This document shows positions 40,547-51,435 of a stretch of DNA of 64,000 bases, in pieces. Where the stretch lies: assembly GCF_000717175.1 (NCBI RefSeq), contig NZ_JNYD01000007.1, positions 124,001 to 188,000 of the forward strand, in the 5' to 3' direction. Numbering within the stretch: position 1 is the first letter of the stretch; each line of letters begins with the position of its first letter. This DNA comes from Pseudonocardia autotrophica (GTDB lineage Bacteria; Actinomycetota; Actinomycetes; Mycobacteriales; Pseudonocardiaceae). The translations under genes and the position numbers were made by a program. The notes under the pieces were generated by a model. That model made no database searches. It had not been told where the DNA came from and worked only from the letters and a program-made list of their open reading frames with translations.

Positions 40547-41601
40547 CCGAGCCGGTGACCGAGTACGAGCCGGGGGACCTGCGGGACGTCGCCGCCGAGG
40601 CGGTCCCCGAGGACCTCGACGTCGAGAACTCGCTGCGTCCCCGCCGGCTCGCCGAGTTCATCGGGCAGCCGCGGGTGCGCGAGCAGCTGGAACTGGTGCT
40701 GGAGGGCGCCCGCCGGCGCGGCGACCCGCCCGACCACATCCTGCTCTCCGGCCCGCCCGGCCTGGGCAAGACGAGCCTCTCCATGATCGTCGCGGCCGAG
40801 CTGGGTGCGGCGATCCGGCTGACGAGCGGCCCGGCGCTGGAGCGCGCCGGCGATCTCGCGGCCATGCTGTCCAACCTCGTCCCCGGCGACGTGCTGTTCA
40901 TCGACGAGATCCACCGGATCGCCCGCCCCGCCGAGGAGATGCTCTACCTCGCGATGGAGGACTTCCGGGTGGACGTCGTGGTCGGCAAGGGCCCGGGCGC
41001 CACGTCCATCCCGCTCGACATCGCGCCGTTCACGCTGGTCGGGGCCACGACCCGGGCCGGCGCGCTCACCGGTCCGCTCCGGGACCGCTTCGGCTTCACC
41101 GCGCACATGGAGTTCTACGAGCCCGAGGAGCTGGAGCTCGTGCTCAAGCGGGCCGCTGTGATCCTCGATGTCGACCTGAAGCCCGACGGGGCCGTCGAGA
41201 TCGCCCGCCGGTCCCGCGGTACGCCCCGGATCGCGAACCGGCTGCTGCGCCGGGTCCGGGACTTCGCCGAGGTCCGCGCCGACGGGGCCGTCACCCGGAC
41301 CGTCGCCCGGGACGCGCTCGCGGTCTACGACGTCGACGAGCTGGGCCTCGACCGGCTCGACAGGGCCGTGTTGGGGGCACTCGTACGGACGTTCGGGGGA
41401 GGCCCGGTGGGCGTGTCCACGCTGGCAGTGGCGGTGGGCGAGGAACCCGGTACCGTCGAGGAGGTCTGCGAGCCCTACCTGGTGCGGGCCGGGATGCTGG
41501 CCCGGACGCCGCGCGGCCGTGTCGCCACGCCCGCGGCCTGGAGCCATCTCGGCCTGCGGCCGCCGGAGTCCGGCGGCGAGGTGCCGCCGGCGCTGTTCTG
41601 A
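40543..41601 (+). CDS. ruvB: Holliday junction branch-migration ATPase RuvB
   Basis: A 352-residue AAA+ motor: Walker [11 protein letters not shown], Walker B FIDEIHRI, sensor 1 [11 protein letters not shown], arginine finger region LRDRFGF and a winged-helix end. Start GTG overlaps ruvA. The order ruvC-ruvA-ruvB is as in mycobacteria, but here only ruvA carries a clear SOS box. Confidence 0.98.
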   Translation: MTEPVTEYEPGDLRDVAAEAVPEDLDVENSLRPRRLAEFIGQPRVREQLELVLEGARRRGDPPDHILLSGPPGLGKTSLSMIVAAELGAAIRLTSGPALERAGDLAAMLSNLVPGDVLFIDEIHRIARPAEEMLYLAMEDFRVDVVVGKGPGATSIPLDIAPFTLVGATTRAGALTGPLRDRFGFTAHMEFYEPEELELVLKRAAVILDVDLKPDGAVEIARRSRGTPRIANRLLRRVRDFAEVRADGAVTRTVARDALAVYDVDELGLDRLDRAVLGALVRTFGGGPVGVSTLAVAVGEEPGTVEEVCEPYLVRAGMLARTPRGRVATPAAWSHLGLRPPESGGEVPPALF

Positions 41602-41770
41602 ACGCGGTCTCGATCGGGGGCGGAGCGGTACCGGGGGCGTGCCCGGCGGGCCTCGCAGGGAAACCGCACGTCACGGGGCCGTCACGACGCCGGGTCGACC
41701 GACCGGGTGTCGGAGCCGACTGGCAGACTCGGCCGTCCGACCTGCCCGAGAAACGGAGAAACACGACATC

Positions 41771-42205
41771 ATGGACCTGAGCCTGCTGTTCCCGATCCTC
41801 ATCCTGCTGCTCTTCATCCCGATCTTCCTGTCGGGTCGCAAGCAGAAGCGGCAGATGGCGCAGACCCAGGCGATGCAGAACGCGCTCGCCGAGGGCGACG
41901 TCGTGACCACCACCTCGGGGCTGCGCGGCACGGTCGTCGACGCCTCCTACGAGGACACGATCGACCTCGAGATCGCCGACGGCGTCGTCACCACCTGGCT
42001 GCGCGCGGCCGTCCGGGACAAGGTCGCCCAGGACGACCACGCCGAGCACGCCGACGGGGCCGGGGAGACCCCCGCCGCGACCGGCGCCACCGCGACCACT
42101 GGTGAGCTCCCGGCGAGCGGCGCTACCAGCGCGAACGGGACGCCGAGCGCCAACGGGACGGTCTCGGACACGCCTGCGGACTCCACCGCGGACGAGAAGA
42201 AGTAA
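41771..42205 (+). CDS. yajC: Preprotein translocase subunit YajC
   Basis: A 144-residue protein with one N-terminal membrane helix (residues about 4-20, LSLLFPILILLLFIPIFL), then the conserved KQKRQMAQTQAMQNALAEGD and VVTTTSGLRGTVVDASYEDT core, and a long Thr/Ala/Ser-rich tail (about 95-144) that is low complexity. It is an auxiliary partner of SecDF in the membrane. ATG 41771 is chosen because the membrane helix begins there; GGAG lies about 13 nt upstream. Confidence 0.92.
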   Translation: MDLSLLFPILILLLFIPIFLSGRKQKRQMAQTQAMQNALAEGDVVTTTSGLRGTVVDASYEDTIDLEIADGVVTTWLRAAVRDKVAQDDHAEHADGAGETPAATGATATTGELPASGATSANGTPSANGTVSDTPADSTADEKK

Positions 42206-42357
42206 TCGGAACGCCCGCGGCGGGGCCGCCGTCGGCCCGCTGCGCCGGATGGTGCAGCATCGTGCGGGAACACCGGGCCGTGGCCATGCCGCGGACGGGA
42301 CCGGACAGGCCGTCCGCCGACGCGTGACCGGGCCGTGACGCCAGGAGAGCAGAGAGA

Positions 42358-44118
42358 GTGGCAACGACCCCGGGGCGGATCCGCCCCTGGCGGTACCTCG
42401 CGGGGTTCGCGGGCATCGTCGTGGTGCTGTACGCGCTGGTCGCCTTCACCGGAGACCGGTCCTTCGCCCCGAAGCTGGGCATCGACCTGCAGGGCGGTAC
42501 CCGGGTCACCCTGACCGCGCGCACCGAGTCGGGCCAGGTCCCGCCGCGCGACCAGCTGGTGCAGGCGCAGGCGATCATCGAGCAGCGCGTCAACGGCCTG
42601 GGCGTGAGCGGCGCCGAGGTGGTGCTCGACGGGAACAACATCACCATCACGGTGCCCGGCGACCAGGGTGAGCAGGCCCGCTCGCTCGGGCAGACCGCGC
42701 AGCTGCGCATCCGCCCGGTCGTCGGCCAGCCGATCGCCGCCAGTCCCGCCGCGCCTCCGGTCGGGCAGGGCACCGGTGGTGCCACCACGCCACCGGCCGG
42801 GCAGGACACCGGCGGCACGACCCCGCCCGCCGGGGAGAGCACCGCACCGGCCCCGTCCGGCGGCGGCGCGCAGCCGCAGAGCCAGGGCACGGGCCCGGTC
42901 GTCGACGGCGCGGTCGCCCCGGTCTCGTACAGCACCGCGCTGGCGCCGGCCCAGCAGCAGCCGACCCCGCCGCCGGGCGGCGGCGAGGACCCGGCCAAGG
43001 CCGCCGCGATCGCCGAGGCGAAGGCCACCCGGCAGAGCACCGACCAGGTGACCCAGCAGCAGGCGCTCCTCGCGCTCGACTGCAACGCCCCGGACCCGCT
43101 GCGGGGCTACGACGACTCGTCGCTGCCCCTGGTGACCTGCGACCAGGACAAGACCGCGAAGTACATCCTCGGGCCCACGGTCGTCGAGGGCACTCAGATC
43201 GCGTCGGCGCAGGCCTCGCAGAACCAGCAGGGCGTCGGCTACGTCGTCGACCTCAGCTTCAAGGCGGACGGTTCGAAGGCCTGGGGCGACTACACCGCCG
43301 CGCACATCGGCGAGCAGGCCGCCTTCGTGCTCGACGGCGAGGTCGTCTCGGCCCCGACGATCCAGGGTGCGCTGTACGGGAACACCCAGGTCAGCGGCAA
43401 CTTCAACCAGCAGCAGGCGCAGGACCTCGCGGGCATCCTGCGGTACGGCTCGCTGCCGCTGTCCTTCGAGGCGTCCGACGCGCAGACCGTGTCCGCCACG
43501 CTCGGGCTCGCCTCGCTGGAGGCCGGCCTGATCGCGGGCGCCATCGGCCTGGTCCTCGTGTTCGTCTACTGCCTCTTCTACTACCGCGTGCTGGGCGTGC
43601 TCACGATCCTGTCGCTGGTGCTGTCCGGCCTCGTGGTCTACGCGGTGCTGGTGCTGCTCGGGCGCTGGATCGGGTTCACCCTGGACCTCGCCGGCGTCGC
43701 CGGGTTCATCGTCGCCATCGGCATCACCGCGGACTCGTTCGTGATCTTCTTCGAACGGCTGAAGGACGAGGTCCGCGAGGGCCGCTCGTTCCGCTCGGCC
43801 GTCCCGCGGGCCTGGGTGCGGGCGCGGCGCACGATCCTCACCGCCGACGCCGTGAGCTTCCTGGCCGCCGCGGTGCTGTACATCCTGGCCGTCGGGCAGG
43901 TGAAGGGCTTCGCGTTCACCCTCGGCATGTCGACGGTCCTGGACCTGGTCGTCGTCTTCCTGGTCACGCACCCGCTGGTCGCGCTGGCGTCGAACTCGAA
44001 GATCTTCGGCAGTCCGACGCTGTCCGGGCTCGGGGCCGTGGCGAAGATCGGTGCGCAGCGGCGGCGGCAACCGCGCGAGACCGCCGGCAGCGGGTCCGGC
44101 ACGAGCAAGGGGGCCTGA
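42358..44118 (+). CDS. secD: Protein translocase subunit SecD
   Basis: A 586-residue SecD that with SecF uses the proton gradient to pull proteins across the membrane. Membrane helix 1 is at about residues 14-32; the P1 domain (LGIDLQGGTRVTLTA) is interrupted by a Pro/Gly/Thr-rich insertion at about residues 125-215 (PPVGQGTGGATTPPAGQDTG), common in actinobacterial SecD. The five C-terminal helices contain GFIVAIGITADSFVIFFERL. GTG 42358 has AGGAGAG upstream. secF follows 3 bp after the stop. Confidence 0.96.
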   Translation: MATTPGRIRPWRYLAGFAGIVVVLYALVAFTGDRSFAPKLGIDLQGGTRVTLTARTESGQVPPRDQLVQAQAIIEQRVNGLGVSGAEVVLDGNNITITVPGDQGEQARSLGQTAQLRIRPVVGQPIAASPAAPPVGQGTGGATTPPAGQDTGGTTPPAGESTAPAPSGGGAQPQSQGTGPVVDGAVAPVSYSTALAPAQQQPTPPPGGGEDPAKAAAIAEAKATRQSTDQVTQQQALLALDCNAPDPLRGYDDSSLPLVTCDQDKTAKYILGPTVVEGTQIASAQASQNQQGVGYVVDLSFKADGSKAWGDYTAAHIGEQAAFVLDGEVVSAPTIQGALYGNTQVSGNFNQQQAQDLAGILRYGSLPLSFEASDAQTVSATLGLASLEAGLIAGAIGLVLVFVYCLFYYRVLGVLTILSLVLSGLVVYAVLVLLGRWIGFTLDLAGVAGFIVAIGITADSFVIFFERLKDEVREGRSFRSAVPRAWVRARRTILTADAVSFLAAAVLYILAVGQVKGFAFTLGMSTVLDLVVVFLVTHPLVALASNSKIFGSPTLSGLGAVAKIGAQRRRQPRETAGSGSGTSKGA

Positions 44119-44121
44119 GGC

Positions 44122-45372
44122 ATGGTCGGGACGAACGGGGCCGGCGCCGCCCGCAAGCGCGGGGTGCTCAGCCGGCTGTACACGGGCACCGGGGCGTTCG
44201 ACGTCGTCGGCCACCGCAAGACCTGGTACATCTCCTTCGGCGTGCTGGTGCTGGTCTGCGTGCTGTCGATCGCGATCCGCGGCTTCAACCTCGGCATCGA
44301 CTTCACCGGCGGCTCGCAGTTCCAGATGCCCGCCGCGGGGGCCGCGGGGACGATCACCACGCAGCAGGTCGAGGAGGTCTTCCGGTCCTCGGTCGGCGAG
44401 GAGCCGGCGTCGACCCAGTCGGCCGGCGCCGGCGGCTCGGCCACGATCCTCGTCCGGTCGGAGCCCCTCAACCCGGCGCAGATCGCCTCGTTCAAGGACG
44501 CGGTGTTCCAGCAGCTCCAGCCGCTCGACGCGAGCGGGCAGCCCTCCGAGCAGGTGATCAGCGACAGCGCGGTGAGCGGCACCTGGGGCGGGGAGATCAC
44601 CCGCCAGGCGCTGATCGCCCTCGCCGTGTTCCTGGTGCTGGTCACGATCTTCCTGGCCTTCTACTTCGAACGGGCCATGGCGGTCGCGGCGCTCGTGGCG
44701 CTGGTGCACGACGTCGTCGTCACCGCGGGCATCTACTCGCTGATCGGCTTCGAGGTCACCCCGTCCACGGTCATCGGCCTGCTGACGATCCTCGGCTTCT
44801 CGCTCTACGACACGGTCGTGGTGTTCGACAAGGTCAAGGAGAACACCCGCGGGCTGCTCAACCTGACCCGCCGGACGTACGGCGAGCAGGCCAACCTGGC
44901 CGTCAACCAGACGTTGATGCGCTCGATCAACACGTCGCTGATCGCCGTGCTGCCGGTGATCGGGCTGATGGTGGTCGGCGTGGGGCTGCTCGGCGTCGGC
45001 ACGCTCGCCGACCTGGCGCTGGTGCAGCTGGTCGGCATCATCGCGGGCGCCCTGTCGTCGCTGCTGCTGGCCACCCCGCTGCTGGTCGACCTCAAGATGC
45101 GCGACCCGCGGTTCCGCAAGCAGGCCGAGCGGGTCGCCGCCCGCCGGGCCCGGGCCGCCGCCGCGCAGTCCGGGGACACGGGCGACGAGGACCTCGACAC
45201 CGCGGACGACGAGGCCCTCGCCCGCGAGCTGCGCCGCGAGCGCGCGATGGCCGCGGCGGCGAGCGCCCCGGACCGGGCGCGCCCGGGCCGGCCGCAGGGC
45301 AAGGCGGGCCAGAGCCGGGCGGGCCAGAACCGGGCGGCGTCCGGGCGGCCGAGCGGGAAGCGGCGCCGGTGA
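44122..45372 (+). CDS. secF: Protein translocase subunit SecF
   Basis: A 416-residue SecF with six membrane helices: [14 protein letters not shown] after helix 1, a small periplasmic P4 domain, then [18 protein letters not shown] and [20 protein letters not shown]. The C-terminal 90 residues are a charged cytosolic tail ([19 protein letters not shown], then [11 protein letters not shown]), longer than in E. coli. It starts 3 bp after secD and overlaps apt by GTGA. Confidence 0.96.
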   Translation: MVGTNGAGAARKRGVLSRLYTGTGAFDVVGHRKTWYISFGVLVLVCVLSIAIRGFNLGIDFTGGSQFQMPAAGAAGTITTQQVEEVFRSSVGEEPASTQSAGAGGSATILVRSEPLNPAQIASFKDAVFQQLQPLDASGQPSEQVISDSAVSGTWGGEITRQALIALAVFLVLVTIFLAFYFERAMAVAALVALVHDVVVTAGIYSLIGFEVTPSTVIGLLTILGFSLYDTVVVFDKVKENTRGLLNLTRRTYGEQANLAVNQTLMRSINTSLIAVLPVIGLMVVGVGLLGVGTLADLALVQLVGIIAGALSSLLLATPLLVDLKMRDPRFRKQAERVAARRARAAAAQSGDTGDEDLDTADDEALARELRRERAMAAAASAPDRARPGRPQGKAGQSRAGQNRAASGRPSGKRRR

Positions 45373-45947
45373 GCGCGGCGTCCGACCGTCCAGCCCGCCC
45401 CGCCGGCCCGCTCGAGGTCGACGAGTCCGTCCTGGAGCTGGAGAAGGTCCGGGAGCTGGTCCGGGCGGTGCCGGACTACCCGGAGCCGGGCGTCCTGTTC
45501 CGCGACCTCACGCCGGCACTGGCCGACGCGGAGGCGTTCGCCATCCTGACCACCGAGCTCGCGGCCTCCGCGGGCGCCGCCGACCTGATCGCCGGCGTCG
45601 AGGCCCGCGGGTTCCTGATCGGTGCCGCGGTCGCGCTGGTCGCGGGCACCGGCGTGGTGCCGGTGCGCAAGGCGGGCAAGCTGCCCGCCGTCGCCGGGTC
45701 GCGGACCTACCAGCTCGAGTACGGCACGGCCACGCTGGAGCTGCCCGCGGGCACCGTCGAGCCCGGGGCCCGGGTCTTCGTCGTCGACGACGTGCTCGCC
45801 ACCGGCGGCACCGCCGCGGCGGCCTGCGGGCTGCTCACGGACGTCGGGGCCGAGATCACGGGTTTCGGGACGGTCGTCGAGCTGGCGGCGCTGAGGGGCC
45901 GGGAGCGGCTCACCGGGATCGACGTGCACGCCCTGCTCACCTATTAG
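45369..45947 (+). CDS. apt: Adenine phosphoribosyltransferase
   Basis: A 192-residue purine salvage enzyme making AMP from adenine and PRPP. The PRPP loop is [14 protein letters not shown], and [18 protein letters not shown] and [14 protein letters not shown] are typical of APRT. It overlaps secF by GTGA and precedes relA, as in mycobacteria. A 7-bp hairpin follows the stop, just before the relA promoter. Confidence 0.96.
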   Translation: MSAASDRPARPAGPLEVDESVLELEKVRELVRAVPDYPEPGVLFRDLTPALADAEAFAILTTELAASAGAADLIAGVEARGFLIGAAVALVAGTGVVPVRKAGKLPAVAGSRTYQLEYGTATLELPAGTVEPGARVFVVDDVLATGGTAAAACGLLTDVGAEITGFGTVVELAALRGRERLTGIDVHALLTY

Positions 45948-45956
45948 GCGAGCATT

Positions 45957-45974
45957 CCTCCGGGCTACCGGAGG
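45957..45974 (+). terminator. Short hairpin between apt and relA
   Basis: Perfect 7-bp stem CCTCCGG / CCGGAGG with loop GCTA, 9 nt after the apt stop and followed by GTTAT. It directly precedes the relA -10 TATCCT (45977-45982), so it could be a weak terminator or part of relA control. Confidence 0.45.
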
Positions 45975-46015
45975 GTTATCCTTCGGTAGGTGGTGACAGG
46001 AGCGGAGCAGGCCCG

Positions 46016-48376
46016 GTGACGGACGTCCAGCAGAACGCACCCGCACCCGCGGAGGCGCCCTCCGGCGCGTCGCGGACCGCCCTCCAGACGGCGGCGCAGG
46101 ACCCGGCCCGCCCCTCGGCCACGCGCCGGGTCCGGGCGCGCATCGCCCGGCGGATGACGCCGCAGCGGGTCGCCATCGTCAAGCCCGTCCTCGAGCCGCT
46201 GGCGAGCGTGCACCGGGCGCTGCACCCCAAGGCCGACCTGGTGCTGCTGCAGCGCGCGTACGACGTCGCCGAGCAGAAGCACGCCGGGCAGAAGCGCAAG
46301 TCCGGCGACCCGTACATCACGCACCCGCTGGCCGTGGCCACGATCCTCGCCGAGCTCGGCATGGACACCACCACGCTGGTCGCGGCGCTGCTGCACGACA
46401 CCGTCGAGGACACCGACTACTCGCTCGAGCGGCTCAGCACGGACTTCGGCGAGGAGGTCGCGCACCTGGTCGACGGCGTGACCAAGCTGGACAAGGTCGA
46501 GTTCGGCACCGCGGCGGAGGCCGAGACCATCCGGAAGATGGTCGTCGCGATGGCGCGTGACCCCCGGGTGCTGGTGATCAAGCTCTCGGACCGGCTGCAC
46601 AACATGCGCACCATGCGCTTCCTGCCGCCGGAGAAGCAGGCGAAGAAGGCGCGCGAGACCCTCGAGGTGATGGCGCCGCTGGCGCACCGCCTGGGCATGG
46701 CGACGATCAAGTGGGAGCTGGAGGACCTGTCCTTCGCGATCCTGCACCCGAAGAAGTACGAGGAGATCGTCCGGCTCGTCGCCACCCGCGCTCCTTCCCG
46801 GGACACCTACCTCAAGCAGGTCATCGACGAGGTGTCGCGGCAGCTCGAGGCTGCCCGGGTCAGCGGCACGGTCGAGGGCAGGCCGAAGCACTACTACTCG
46901 ATCTACCGCAAGATGATCGTCAAGGGCCGCGAGTTCGACGACATCCACGACCTCGTCGGCGTGCGCGTGCTGGTCGACGAGGTGCGGGACTGCTACGCGG
47001 CGATGGGCATGGTCCACGCGCTGTGGCAGCCGATGCCCGGCCGGTTCAAGGACTACATCGCCCAGCCGCGGTTCGGCGTGTACCAGTCGCTGCACACCAC
47101 GGTGATCGGGCCGGACGGCAAGCCGCTCGAGGTGCAGATCCGCACGCACGAGATGCACCGCACGGCCGAGTACGGCATCGCGGCGCACTGGCGCTACAAG
47201 GAGACCCGCGGGCAGAACGGCGCCAACGGCACCGTCGAGATCGACGAGATGTCCTGGATGCGGCAGCTGCTGGACTGGCAGCGCGAGGCCGCGGACCCCG
47301 GGGACTTCCTGGAGTCGCTGCGCTACGACCTCGCGGCCAAGGAGCTGTTCGTCTTCACCCCGAAGGGCGACGTCGTCACGCTGCCGGTCGGGTCCACCCC
47401 GGTCGACTTCGCGTACGCCGTGCACACCGAGGTCGGCAACCGCTGCATCGGCTCCCGGGTCAACGGACGGCTGGTCGCGCTCGAGCGCACGCTGGAGTCG
47501 GGCGACGTCGTCGAGATCTTCACGTCGAAGGCCGAGGGCGCCGGGCCGAGCCGGGACTGGCTGGGCTTCGTCAAGTCGCCGCGCGCCAAGAACAAGATCA
47601 AGCAGTGGTTCGCCAAGGAGCGCCGCGAGGAGGCCATCGAGGAGGGCAAGGAGGCGATCACGCGGGAGGCCCGGCGCACGGGCATGCCGCTGCAGCGCCT
47701 CGTGTCCGCCGACGCGATGGCTGCGCTGTCCCGCGAGATGCACTACTCCGAGATCTCGGCGCTCTATGCCGCGATCGGCGAGGGGCAGGCCAGCGCCCGG
47801 CACGTCGTGCAGCGGCTGGTCGCGCTGCTCGGCGGGATGGAGGACGCCGAGGAGGAGCTCGCGGAGCGGGCCACCCCGTCGACCGTGCGGGTGCGGCGGC
47901 CCTCCGGCGACGCCGGCGTGGTGCTGACCGGCGAGGACGGCAAGCAGCTGGGCGACGTCTACTGCAAGCTCGCCCGCTGCTGCACGCCCGTCCCCGGGGA
48001 CGAGATCCTCGGGTTCGTCACCCGCGGCGGCGCGGTCTCGGTGCACCGCACGGACTGCACGAACGCCGCGGACCTCAAGGCCCGCAGCGAGCGGCTGGTC
48101 GACGTCGCGTGGTCGGTGTCGCCGGCGTCGGTGTTCCTGGTGGCGATCCAGGTGGAGGCGCTCGACCGGCACCGCCTGCTGTCCGACGTCACGAAGGTGC
48201 TGGCGGACGAGAAGGTCAACATCCTGTCGGCCTCGGTCACCACCTCGCGGGACCGCGTGGCCGTGTCGCGGTTCTCGTTCGAGATGGGTGACCCGAAGCA
48301 CCTCGGGCACGTGCTGCACGCCGTGCGCAACGTGGAGGGCGTCTACGACGTCTACCGCGTCACCAGCGCCAGCTGA
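46016..48376 (+). CDS. relA: Bifunctional (p)ppGpp synthetase/hydrolase
   Basis: A 786-residue RelA/SpoT homologue. An HD hydrolase domain (H127, D128 in LLHDTVEDT) is followed by the synthetase ([29 protein letters not shown]), TGS ([17 protein letters not shown]), a cysteine-containing zinc-finger region ([15 protein letters not shown]) and a C-terminal ACT domain ([12 protein letters not shown]). Both catalytic domains look intact, so it should make and degrade the alarmone. GTG 46016 has AGGAG about 12 nt upstream and a -10 TATCCT at 45977. A bidirectional terminator separates it from the cyclophilin gene. Confidence 0.97.
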   Translation: MTDVQQNAPAPAEAPSGASRTALQTAAQDPARPSATRRVRARIARRMTPQRVAIVKPVLEPLASVHRALHPKADLVLLQRAYDVAEQKHAGQKRKSGDPYITHPLAVATILAELGMDTTTLVAALLHDTVEDTDYSLERLSTDFGEEVAHLVDGVTKLDKVEFGTAAEAETIRKMVVAMARDPRVLVIKLSDRLHNMRTMRFLPPEKQAKKARETLEVMAPLAHRLGMATIKWELEDLSFAILHPKKYEEIVRLVATRAPSRDTYLKQVIDEVSRQLEAARVSGTVEGRPKHYYSIYRKMIVKGREFDDIHDLVGVRVLVDEVRDCYAAMGMVHALWQPMPGRFKDYIAQPRFGVYQSLHTTVIGPDGKPLEVQIRTHEMHRTAEYGIAAHWRYKETRGQNGANGTVEIDEMSWMRQLLDWQREAADPGDFLESLRYDLAAKELFVFTPKGDVVTLPVGSTPVDFAYAVHTEVGNRCIGSRVNGRLVALERTLESGDVVEIFTSKAEGAGPSRDWLGFVKSPRAKNKIKQWFAKERREEAIEEGKEAITREARRTGMPLQRLVSADAMAALSREMHYSEISALYAAIGEGQASARHVVQRLVALLGGMEDAEEELAERATPSTVRVRRPSGDAGVVLTGEDGKQLGDVYCKLARCCTPVPGDEILGFVTRGGAVSVHRTDCTNAADLKARSERLVDVAWSVSPASVFLVAIQVEALDRHRLLSDVTKVLADEKVNILSASVTTSRDRVAVSRFSFEMGDPKHLGHVLHAVRNVEGVYDVYRVTSAS

Positions 48377-48389
48377 TCCCGCCGAGAAG

Positions 48390-48431
48390 GAGCTGAGGGC
48401 CCCGCCGGAGGTCCGGCGGAGCCCTCAGCTC
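48390..48431. terminator. Bidirectional terminator between relA and the cyclophilin gene
   Basis: Stem of 18 bp with one mismatch: GAGCTGAGGGC and CCGCCGG pair with CCGGCGG and GCCCTCAGCTC, loop AGGT. Confidence 0.85.
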
Positions 48432-48447
48432 CCGGTGATCAGGTGGG

Positions 48448-49260
48448 TCAGGCCGCGACCGTCGCGGTCTGGATGGTGACGGGGGTCTTCGGCTTGCCGT
48501 CGCCCGGGCCGTTGCCGTCGTCCGTGCCCGCCCCGGCGACCTTGTCGACGGTCGCCAGGCCGGCCTCGTCGATCGTGCCGAACACGGTGTAGTCCGGCGG
48601 GAGCGTCGAGTCGGCGTAGACCAGGAAGAACTGGCTGCCGCCCGAGTTCGGGGCGGAGGTCTTGGCCATCGCGATCGTGCCGCGCGGGTAGATCACCGCA
48701 CCGGACTGGCCCGCCGGCGCCAGGTTCGTCGGCGGCTCGTCGGCGATCGTGTAGCCGGGGCCGCCCGTGCCCTGGCCGCTCGGGTCGCCGCACTGCAGCA
48801 CCTTCAGGCCCTCGCTCGTGGTGAGCCGGTGGCAAGGGGTGTCGTTGAAGTACCCCTGGCTCGCCAGCGAGGTGAAGCTGTTCACGGTGCAGGGGGCCTC
48901 GGCCCGGTTCAGCGTGAGCCCGATCGGGCCCGCCGACGTGGTCAGGGAGACCGGGACGGTGCCCTGGTTGCTGACCGCGTCCGCCTGCGGGGCGTTCGCA
49001 GGCTTCGCGGCGGCGCCGTCCGACGGGTACTGGCAGTTCACGGTGCCGGGCGGGGCCGCGGCCTGCGCGGCGGGCTGGGCCGGGTCGGACTTCCACGGGG
49101 CGGTGGTGAGCAGCACCACCGCGACGACCACGACCACCACGGCCGCCGCGGAGCTGATCACGGCGACCCGCTTCTGCCTGCGGGCCCGTTCGGCGCGCCG
49201 CGCCTGCTGATTGGCCAGCTTGCGCTTGGCCGCCTCCCGCCGCATCTGGTTCGTGGCCAC
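48448..49260 (-). CDS. ppiB: Membrane-anchored peptidyl-prolyl cis-trans isomerase (cyclophilin)
   Basis: A 270-residue protein with a basic N-terminus (MRREAAKRKLANQQARRAER), one membrane helix (residues about 32-52, ISSAAAVVVVVVAVVLL) and an outward cyclophilin domain (about 105-265). Cyclophilin signatures include CTVNSFTSLASQGYFNDTPC, GTIAMAKTS and SQFFLVYADS; the usual catalytic FHR is changed to CHR. It would fold exported proteins. GTG 49260 is chosen because the conserved VATNQMRREAAKRKL begins there. Position opposite relA and the MBL gene equals mycobacterial Rv2582. Confidence 0.9.
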   Translation of the reverse strand: MATNQMRREAAKRKLANQQARRAERARRQKRVAVISSAAAVVVVVVAVVLLTTAPWKSDPAQPAAQAAAPPGTVNCQYPSDGAAAKPANAPQADAVSNQGTVPVSLTTSAGPIGLTLNRAEAPCTVNSFTSLASQGYFNDTPCHRLTTSEGLKVLQCGDPSGQGTGGPGYTIADEPPTNLAPAGQSGAVIYPRGTIAMAKTSAPNSGGSQFFLVYADSTLPPDYTVFGTIDEAGLATVDKVAGAGTDDGNGPGDGKPKTPVTIQTATVAA

Positions 49261-49341
49261 GGTGTGCGTCGTCCTCCCGGTCGAATGGATCGCCGGGGGA
49301 GGGTATCGACCGTTCCTGAGAGGGCCGTGTGCAGGCACGTC

Positions 49342-49347
49342 TAGGCT
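49342..49347 (+). promoter_or_regulatory. Leaderless -10 element for the MBL/hisS unit
   Basis: TAGGCT ends 6 nt before GTG 49354. Confidence 0.55.
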
Positions 49348-49353
49348 GGTCGC

Positions 49354-50079
49354 GTGCTCGTCGCAGGATTCCCCGCAGGAGCGTTCCAGACCAACTGCTA
49401 CGTCGTCGCCCGTGGCGCCGGCGAGGCGTGCGTGGTCGTCGACCCCGGGCAGGACGCCGTCGAACCGCTGGAGGCCGTGCTCGCGGAGCACCGGCTGACC
49501 CCGGTCGCGGTGCTGCTGACCCACGGCCATTTCGACCACACCTTCAGCGTCCAGCCGGTGTGCGACGGCTCGGACATCCCGGCGTGGATCCATCCGGACG
49601 ACCGGGAGCTGCTCGCCGACCCGATGAAGGGCATCTCGTCGGAGTCCGCCGCGTTCTTCGGCGGCCGGCTGGAGCTGAAGGAGCCGCGGGAGGTGCGCAC
49701 GCTGACCGACCGCAGCGACCTGGAGCTCGCCGGAATGCGGCTGCGGGTCGACCACACCCCGGGCCACACTCAGGGCTCGGTGGTGTTCACGACGGAGACG
49801 GAGGACGGGACCGAGGTGATCCTCGCGGGCGACACGCTCTTCGCGGGCTCGATCGGGCGGACCGACCTGCCCGGCGGCTCGCACCGCCAGCTGCTGGAGA
49901 GCATCCGGGAGCGGCTGCTCGGCCGGCCGGACTCCGGCGTCGTCCTCCCCGGCCACGGCCCGACGACCACCGTGGGCCGGGAGCGGGTGTCCAACCCCTT
50001 CCTGCAGGGCCTCGCCGGGACCACCGGCGCTGCCGACGTCGATCCCGCCGCCACCCCGGCCCCGGGGCGCGGGCTGTGA
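49354..50079 (+). CDS. MBL-fold metal hydrolase (glyoxalase II-like)
   Basis: A 241-residue metallo-beta-lactamase fold protein with the dinuclear zinc site THGHFDH, then [25 protein letters not shown] and LPGHGPTTT. The last three match the hydroxyacylglutathione hydrolase-like group; in actinobacteria the thiol would be mycothiol, not glutathione (inference). The leaderless GTG is supported by a -10 hexamer 6 nt upstream. It overlaps hisS by GTGA, as in M. tuberculosis (Rv2581c-hisS). Confidence 0.9.
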   Translation: MLVAGFPAGAFQTNCYVVARGAGEACVVVDPGQDAVEPLEAVLAEHRLTPVAVLLTHGHFDHTFSVQPVCDGSDIPAWIHPDDRELLADPMKGISSESAAFFGGRLELKEPREVRTLTDRSDLELAGMRLRVDHTPGHTQGSVVFTTETEDGTEVILAGDTLFAGSIGRTDLPGGSHRQLLESIRERLLGRPDSGVVLPGHGPTTTVGRERVSNPFLQGLAGTTGAADVDPAATPAPGRGL

Positions 50080-51365
50080 GCGCGGTGCAGGAGGGCGTCC
50101 AGCGCGCCAGCGCCTTCGCGGCCCCCAAGGGCGTCCCGGAGTACTACCCGCCGGAGTCCGCCGGGTTCGTGCACGTCCGGGACACGCTGGCGGGCGCGGC
50201 CGAGCGGGCCGGGTACGGGTACGTCGAGCTGCCGATCTTCGAGGACACCGGGCTGTTCGCGCGCGGCGTCGGCGAGTCCACGGACGTGGTCAGCAAGGAG
50301 ATGTACACCTTCGCCGACCGCGGCGACCGGTCCGTCACGCTGCGGCCGGAGGGCACCGCGGGCGTGGTCCGGTCGGTGATCGAGCACAACCTCGACCGCG
50401 CCGGGCTGCCGGTGAAGCTGCGCTACGCCGGCCCGTTCTTCCGCTACGAGCGGCCGCAGGCCGGGCGGTACCGGCAGCTGCAGCAGGTCGGCGTGGAGGC
50501 CGTCGGGGTGGACGACCCGGCGCTCGATGCCGAGGTCATCGCCGTCGCCGACGAGGGGTTCAAGGCCCTCGGGCTCACCGGGTACCGGCTGGAGCTGACC
50601 TCGCTGGGCGACGCGGAGTGCCGCCCGGCCTACCGCGAGCGGCTGCAGGAGTTCCTGGCCGGGCTGGACCTGGACGAGCCGACGCGGGCCCGGGCGCGGA
50701 TCAACCCGCTGCGGGTACTCGACGACAAGCGGCCCCAGGTGCGCCGGCAGCTCGAGGACGCGCCGCTGCTGCTCGACCACCTGTCCGCGGCCTCGGCCGA
50801 GCACCACGCCGCCGTGCTGGCGCACCTCGAGGACCTCGGCGTGGCGTACACGATCAACCCGCGGATGGTGCGCGGGCTGGACTACTACACCAAGACCACC
50901 TTCGAGTTCGTGCACGACGGCCTGGGCGCCCAGTCCGGGATCGGCGGCGGCGGCCGGTACGACGGCCTGATGGAGACCCTGGGCGGGCAGCCGCTGTCCG
51001 GCGTCGGATTCGGCATCGGTGTGGACCGGACGCTGCTGGCCTGCCGCGCCGAGGGCGTGCAGCCCTGGTCGGAGGCCCGGGCCGAGGTGTTCGGGGTGCC
51101 GCTGGGCGACGCCGCGAAGCGCCGCCTCGTCGTGATCGCGGCCGAGCTGCGCCGCGCCGGGGTGCGCGTGGACCTGGCCTACGGTGGGCGCGGCCTGAAG
51201 GGCGCGATGAAGTCCGCCGACCGCTCCGGTGCCCGGTTCGCGCTCGTGCTGGGGGAGCGGGACCTCGAGGCCGGCACGGTCGGCGTGAAGGACCTCGCTT
51301 CCGGCGACCAGCGCGCGGTGCCGCTCGACTCCGTGGTGACGGAGCTCGTCGCGAAGCTGGCCTGA
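50076..51365 (+). CDS. hisS: Histidine--tRNA ligase
   Basis: A 429-residue class II synthetase: motif 2 [20 protein letters not shown], histidine A motif [10 protein letters not shown], motif 3 [14 protein letters not shown] and a C-terminal anticodon domain. GTG 50076 overlaps the MBL stop. It is followed by an 11-bp hairpin. Confidence 0.96.
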   Translation: MSAVQEGVQRASAFAAPKGVPEYYPPESAGFVHVRDTLAGAAERAGYGYVELPIFEDTGLFARGVGESTDVVSKEMYTFADRGDRSVTLRPEGTAGVVRSVIEHNLDRAGLPVKLRYAGPFFRYERPQAGRYRQLQQVGVEAVGVDDPALDAEVIAVADEGFKALGLTGYRLELTSLGDAECRPAYRERLQEFLAGLDLDEPTRARARINPLRVLDDKRPQVRRQLEDAPLLLDHLSAASAEHHAAVLAHLEDLGVAYTINPRMVRGLDYYTKTTFEFVHDGLGAQSGIGGGGRYDGLMETLGGQPLSGVGFGIGVDRTLLACRAEGVQPWSEARAEVFGVPLGDAAKRRLVVIAAELRRAGVRVDLAYGGRGLKGAMKSADRSGARFALVLGERDLEAGTVGVKDLASGDQRAVPLDSVVTELVAKLA

Positions 51366-51381
51366 TGCCCGGACGACCGGC

Positions 51382-51410
51382 GCTCTCGCTCATGAGGTGT
51401 GAGCGAGGGC
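51382..51410 (+). terminator. Hairpin terminator after hisS
   Basis: Stem of 11 bp with one T-G pair (GCTCTCGCTCA / TGAGCGAGGGC), loop TGAGGTG. Confidence 0.7.
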
Positions 51411-51435
51411 GTCGTTCGCTCCTCGGGGGGCGGGG